Assembly (NCBI GenBank): GCA_036154955.1
Contig: JAYZWL010000060.1
Coordinates: 1 to 64,000 of the forward strand
DNA from: Albimonas sp036154955
Lineage (GTDB): Bacteria > Pseudomonadota > Alphaproteobacteria > Rhodobacterales > Rhodobacteraceae
Reading direction: 5' to 3'
DNA length: 64,000 bases
Shown: positions 61,613 through 64,000 of the stretch, piece after piece
Layout of the letters: each line of letters opens with the position of its first letter
Position numbering within the stretch: the stretch's first letter is position 1
Program-made: the position numbers and the translations under genes
Notes under the pieces: model-generated
Database searches by the model: none
Seen by the model: only the letters and a program-made list of their open reading frames with translations
What the model was told of the DNA's origin: nothing

Positions 61613-62614
61613 TCAGAAGCCAACCTGCAGGATGGTGTAGATGTTGTAGCCGTCGGTGCCGGCGCCGTTGTCACCGTACATGGCGGCCACGTGGCCGGTC
61701 ACGCCCGGGGCCAGGGCGTAGGAGACCCAGCCGGCGAAGGTGTCGATGTCGTTGGTCGGGGTGTCGGAGAAGGCATAGCCGCCGCCGAAGGTCCACGGAC
61801 CGGTGCGGTAACGCAGGCCAACCGCGATATCGTCGGAGTTGGTGCCTTCGTTGTTCTCGTAGTGGATGCCGGCGGTGAAGCCGGAGTAGCCGAGCTCGGC
61901 GCCCAGCGACCAGACTTCCATGTCGTTGCCGCCGCCGGTCGCGGTGGTGGCGTCGCCGAAGGTGTAGTCACCGCCGACGGTCACGCCGAAGCCACCGAAC
62001 TCGCCCGAGTAGTTGGCGGCCAGCGAGACGACGTTGGAGAAGCCGTTGTAGGGACGGTCGCCCGAGGTCACGCGCGGGGTGTCGGCGGCGCCGTCACGGC
62101 CCGAGTCCGGGTGGTAGGACACGGCGGCGGTGAAGCCGGCGATGGTCGGGGTGGCGTAACGGATGCCGAGCGGGTCGGCGCCGCCATCGTCGGAGTACGC
62201 CATCGGGACTTCGCCGAAGCCGTCGTAGTAGGCGATGCGGCAGCCGGCGGCGCAGAAGATGCCCACGTCGCCGAAGTTGTCGGCGGCGGTGTCGTTCGAG
62301 CCGACGAGGATCTCACCGAAGGAGCCGGACACGGTGGCCCAGTTCTCGTCGATCTGGTCGCCGGTGGTGAAGGCCTCGAGCTCGACGCGGCCGGCGAAGG
62401 TCAGGCCGTTGTCGGAAGAACCCGAGAAGTTGAGGTGGATTTCGCCGTCGCGCAGGATCGCCACTTCGGTGTCGCCGGTGGCGGTCACGTCGGTCAGGCC
62501 GGCGCCGAAGAACATGTAACCGTTGACGGAGCCGGTCGGACGCTCGGCGGCGGAGGCGATGCCGGCGGCGGCGCCAGCGACCAGCGCGGTCGTCGCGAAG
62601 AGAATCTTCTTCAT
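61613..62614 (-). CDS. Rhodobacter-type outer-membrane porin
   Basis: Sixteen-stranded-barrel-type general porin of 333 residues. The signal peptide MKKILFATTALVAGAAAGIASA is cleaved near residue 22. The mature protein is a run of alternating beta strands with Gly/Asn/Asp turns and ends in phenylalanine (LQVGF), the BAM signal. The conserved acidic constriction-loop segment appears around AYYDGFGEVPMAYSDDG. GAGGGA is the ribosome site. Codon use is more biased than that of its neighbours, consistent with high expression. Confidence 0.95.
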   Translation of the reverse strand: MKKILFATTALVAGAAAGIASAAERPTGSVNGYMFFGAGLTDVTATGDTEVAILRDGEIHLNFSGSSDNGLTFAGRVELEAFTTGDQIDENWATVSGSFGEILVGSNDTAADNFGDVGIFCAAGCRIAYYDGFGEVPMAYSDDGGADPLGIRYATPTIAGFTAAVSYHPDSGRDGAADTPRVTSGDRPYNGFSNVVSLAANYSGEFGGFGVTVGGDYTFGDATTATGGGNDMEVWSLGAELGYSGFTAGIHYENNEGTNSDDIAVGLRYRTGPWTFGGGYAFSDTPTNDIDTFAGWVSYALAPGVTGHVAAMYGDNGAGTDGYNIYTILQVGF

Positions 62615-62985
62615 AGTGTCCCTCGCAGATGGGTTCTTTGTGAGTCGATGTGTTCCCATCCATCGGTTTGTCCGATGAATACGAGACGTTGTGTCGGCCA
62701 ATCCGCCCCGCCGGTCAACGGCGATGGCCCTGCGGCGCGACGCGAGCCCGTCGACTTGTAGCAACGGCGCCACAAGCCCGCCCCCGCAAGGGCATGCGGG
62801 GGGCCCCGAGGGGCGCGTATCGGCCTCCGCACGAGTTTCCGGGGCCGAATCCGACGCCGATGCGCCCGGGCAGGCCCGCCTCCTGCCGTTCGGTCATCGT
62901 CGCGAAGCGCCGTAGCCCTTTGCATCGTTCCGCCGGCGGGGATAGACAGGCGGCACCCTGCGGTTCGACGAAGGAACAGGAGCCC
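62615..62985. other. Divergent control region of porin and DUF3576 genes
   Basis: 371 bp. The 62615-62700 part is AT-richer and probably holds the porin promoter and a leader of about 80 nt (minus-strand TATTCA near 62676 is a possible -10). AAGGAACAGGAG precedes the DUF3576 start. No gene is seen. Confidence 0.45.
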
Positions 62986-63513
62986 ATGCGGCTGATGCGG
63001 AACGGACTCGTCTGCCTGGCGGCGGCGGCGGCGCTGGCCGGGTGCGGCCTCGGCGGCGAGAAGCCGCAAGAACTGACCGACAAGGAACTGGTCCAGTCGG
63101 GATCGCGCACCGAGACGCCCACGACGATCGGCGATCTTTTCTCCACCTCCCGTCCGGGCGTGTCGGACGAGGGCGGCGGCGCGATGCCGGTGAACAAGTA
63201 TCTGTGGCGCGCCTCGCTGCAGACGCTGGAGTTCCTGCCCCTGTCGTCGACCGATCCGTTCTCGGGCGTGATCGTCACCGACTGGTCGACCTCCGCCCAG
63301 TCCCCGGACGAGCGGTTCAAGGTCACCGCCTATATCGACAGCCCGCGGCTGGAAGCCAGCTCGTTGCGCGTCGCGGTCTATCGCGAGGTGAAGGGCGCGG
63401 ACGGGACCTGGGCGCCGGCGGACGTGGCCGACGCCACCCCGCGCCGGCTTGAGGACGCGATTCTCACCCGCGCCCGCCAGATCCGGGTGGCGGAGCTGGA
63501 AGCGGGCGGCTGA
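62986..63513 (+). CDS. DUF3576 lipoprotein
   Basis: Outer-envelope lipoprotein of 175 residues. The signal peptide ends in the lipobox LAGC with the lipidated cysteine at residue 20. The DUF3576 domain follows (VNKYLWRASLQTLEFLPLSSTDPFSGVIVTDW). Function is unknown. Its fixed position upstream of leuS in alphaproteobacteria supports the assignment. Confidence 0.93.
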   Translation: MRLMRNGLVCLAAAAALAGCGLGGEKPQELTDKELVQSGSRTETPTTIGDLFSTSRPGVSDEGGGAMPVNKYLWRASLQTLEFLPLSSTDPFSGVIVTDWSTSAQSPDERFKVTAYIDSPRLEASSLRVAVYREVKGADGTWAPADVADATPRRLEDAILTRARQIRVAELEAGG

Positions 63514-63702
63514 CGCCCGCGACGCCCCCCCGGGGCCGCCGCGCCCCGCCTCATTGAAAAGCCCTGCGCGCCGGCCTAAGACGGCCGGCGACAGCCGCGC
63601 GCGTCCGCCGGTCCCCACGGACCGGCCGGACCCGGCGCCGGCCCACGCATATGGCCGGCCGCGCGCGCCCCTCGCCCGCGGCCAGGAAACCGGGGACGAC
63701 GG

Positions 63703-64000
63703 ATGACGCGCTACGACCACCGCGCAGCGGAGCCGAAATGGCGGAAGGCCTGGGACGAGGCGGAGCTGTTCCGCGCCCGGATCGACCCCGAGAAGCCCAA
63801 GTATTACGTGCTGGAGATGTTCCCCTATCCGTCGGGGCGCATCCATATCGGCCATGTCCGCAACTACGTGATGGGCGACGTGGTCGCCCGCTACAAGATG
63901 GCCCGCGGCTTCAACGTGCTGCACCCGATGGGCTGGGACGCCTTCGGCATGCCGGCCGAGAACGCGGCGATGGAACGGGGGATTCACCCCGGCGACTGGA
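63703..64000 (+). CDS. leuS: Leucyl-tRNA synthetase, N-terminal part (runs off the window)
   Basis: The first 99 codons are present. KWRKAWDEAELFRA, the HIGH motif at residues 48-51 (GRIHIGHVRNYVMGD) and HPMGWDAFGMPAENAA are diagnostic of LeuRS. The gene is cut by the window end. Confidence 0.97.
   Translation, partial: MTRYDHRAAEPKWRKAWDEAELFRARIDPEKPKYYVLEMFPYPSGRIHIGHVRNYVMGDVVARYKMARGFNVLHPMGWDAFGMPAENAAMERGIHPGDW

Overview
The window is a very GC-rich (roughly 70% by eye) alphaproteobacterial chromosome segment. The gene content points to Rhodobacterales/Paracoccaceae: an MKKILFATTA-type porin, a VPLPA-CTERM protein, DUF3576 directly before leuS, an M48/DUF898 pair and an mcl2-like lyase. 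I see no rRNA, tRNA, CRISPR array, phage or insertion sequence. It looks like ordinary chromosome with short, mostly co-directional operons joined by 4-bp ATGA/GTGA overlaps.

Layout. 0.2-3.5 kb: thrC, an M16 processing peptidase and a GNAT acetyltransferase. 3.6-6.4 kb: a large OmpA-family protein and a small coiled-coil membrane protein. 7-11 kb: a glutamine synthetase-like ligase and a SulP-STAS-cNMP transporter. 11.5-14.8 kb: an orphan EnvZ-like kinase divergent from an MBL-fold hydrolase, then an apparently N-terminally truncated RibD/DHFR-like gene. 15-22.8 kb: M48 protease and DUF898, acyl-CoA ligase, malyl-CoA lyase-like enzyme, a small secreted protein, mscL. 22.8-24 kb: AzlCD. 24-28.7 kb: fdhD-mobA-mobB-moeA-MFS, a molybdenum-cofactor operon. 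28.7-33.8 kb: adenine deaminase, an agmatinase-like ureohydrolase, a GntR/FCD regulator and a class III aminotransferase, together a nitrogen-salvage group. 33.8-39 kb: a small membrane protein, a YcaQ-like glycosylase and a fused 5-oxoprolinase. 39-46.7 kb: housekeeping genes (GNATs, a DjlA-like protein, flavin reductase, dapA, smpB, an AhpD-like protein, MATE, two thioesterases). 47-55.2 kb: a beta-oxidation block with its own MerR regulator, two acyl-CoA dehydrogenases, a GST, thiolase and FadB. 55.4-64 kb: lolA, the VPLPA-CTERM protein, xth, a GNAT, an OmpR-type regulator, ribA, an L,D-transpeptidase, YggS, a porin, DUF3576 and the start of leuS.

The most unusual signal is a 10-bp palindrome, TGTGATCACA. 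It occurs 14 times (6 perfect, 8 with one outer mismatch) between 24.27 and 38.78 kb, and I found no other match of 9/10 or better in the window. Nine copies lie inside genes and always encode Val-Ile-Thr, often through codons that look unusual for this genome. Three genes end on the TGA inside the motif, and one copy lies just before the GntR start codon beside a perfect TTGACA. The cluster links the molybdenum-cofactor and nitrogen-salvage genes. It may mark a regulon of that GntR protein or an undescribed chromosome-organising motif. Other structure includes paired 21-nt REP-like palindromes, two matching MerR-type operator sequences around the fatty-acid regulator, a 32-nt inverted repeat before the glutamine synthetase-like gene and a 26-bp tandem repeat after it.
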